Shown piece by piece: positions 63,616 through 64,000 of a stretch of DNA of 64,000 bases. Positions within the stretch are counted from its first letter, which is position 1. Each line of letters opens with the position of its first letter. The position numbers were made by a program, and so were the translations under genes. The stretch is from Linnemannia hyalina (taxonomy: Eukaryota > Mortierellomycota > Mortierellomycetes > Mortierellales > Mortierellaceae): contig JAHRHY010000035.1 in assembly GCA_019671135.1 (NCBI GenBank), forward strand, positions 1-64,000, read 5' to 3'. The notes below the pieces were generated by a model, which did not search any database, had not been told where the DNA came from, and worked only from the letters and a program-made list of their open reading frames with translations.

Positions 63616-64000
63616 CTACTCATACATCAAACATGGACGCCTTAAATCACAACAATGCAACTTGCCTGCCGTAACCTCCTCGCCTTCCGGAACGCCGGAT
63701 GATTGGTTCTCTGTACGATCACCTGAATCGTTTGGCTGAATTGTTGGCAGTGCGGCGGCGGTTGATGTCGAGCCCTCCCAAATCATCTCCTTGGCCACAG
63801 GAACACAACCAGCAACCAACTCGCTGGCTGTTCGTGTTTTTGATATCTTCACTACTCGAGTCGCCGAAAAGTTGTCGCCTTCGTTGCGTCTCCAGGTTGC
63901 ATACTTGGTCGATAGACTTTTCTTTACCGTGTTCGAAAGGAAGCTTTTTGAAATAAGAGCGGAGTAGGCTTCTTCCGCATCGCTCTTGCTAAAATATTCA
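63616..64000 (-). CDS. Hypothetical gene, 5' part (runs off the window)
   Basis: A minus-strand frame open from the window edge: EYFSKSDAEEAYSALISKSF, KYATWRRNEGDNFSATR, TASELVAGCVPVAKEMIW and a Ser/Glu-rich stretch up to about 63665, where a donor-like GCAAGT occurs. It is likely the upstream exon of the gene at 61530-63350, separated by an intron that now carries the solo LTR. The link is inferred, not shown. Confidence 0.4.
   Translation of the reverse strand, partial: EYFSKSDAEEAYSALISKSFLSNTVKKSLSTKYATWRRNEGDNFSATRVVKISKTRTASELVAGCVPVAKEMIWEGSTSTAAALPTIQPNDSGDRTENQSSGVPEGEEVTAGKLHCCDLRRPCLMYE

Noticed and set aside
1..64000. tRNA or rRNA genes
   Set aside because: No cloverleaf-like B-box/A-box pairs or rRNA-like segments noticed by eye; a tRNAscan or Infernal run would be decisive.

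Overview
This is a transposon-dense eukaryotic window, most likely from an early-diverging fungus (Mucoromycota-like). The organism call is an inference from GT-AG introns of about 70-110 bp, Ty3/gypsy chromoviruses with a C-terminal chromodomain, a Crypton-type tyrosine recombinase with a GCR1_C-like tail, a hAT MITE family and AT-rich element DNA set in GC-richer host DNA. No rRNA, tRNA or CRISPR was seen. Almost everything readable is mobile DNA or a gene broken by it.

Layout. 1-7.8 kb: a decayed chromovirus (A, +) nested in the pol of a second gypsy element (B, -), which itself sits in the tail of an unfamiliar DNA element. 7.8-25.4 kb: fragments and one nearly complete copy (L1) of multi-gene DNA elements, plus a Tc1/IS630-like transposase fragment and a hypothetical gene. 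26.3-28.9 kb: a three-exon Crypton pseudogene with a hAT MITE in an intron. 29.3-30.9 kb: a gene split by a solo 495-bp repeat. 31.3-31.9 kb: GC-rich mini-hairpins. 32.6-57.2 kb: a host exon interrupted by chromovirus C, which is itself cut twice by DNA element D (D1 between gag and pol, D2 in the integrase); D1 carries the 8.6-kb element P3-L2-P4. 57.2-64 kb: host-like DNA with a MITE, a gypsy relic, a multi-exon hypothetical gene on the minus strand and a solo LTR.

The notable system is a family of DNA elements that I do not recognise as described. Two types share the terminal motif GGAGGCC and 3-bp target duplications. Type D (S-transposase-753 aa protein-S) has a 495-bp direct repeat S at each end. 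Type L (P-small ORF-Rep-like-transposase-P) has 1.4-2.4 kb inverted arms built of 133-bp tandem repeats and is bounded by P, a 451-bp near-perfect hairpin. S and P also occur alone, as solo LTRs do. The transposases look like PIF/Harbinger-type DDE enzymes. L also encodes a 550-aa protein with a weak Rep-like motif order. Genes are punctuated by a TTTTTAAAAA palindrome. Three internal controls (gypsy reading frame restored across TTA, an empty paralogous site for P1, an empty site in D2 for P3-L2-P4) define the element ends precisely.
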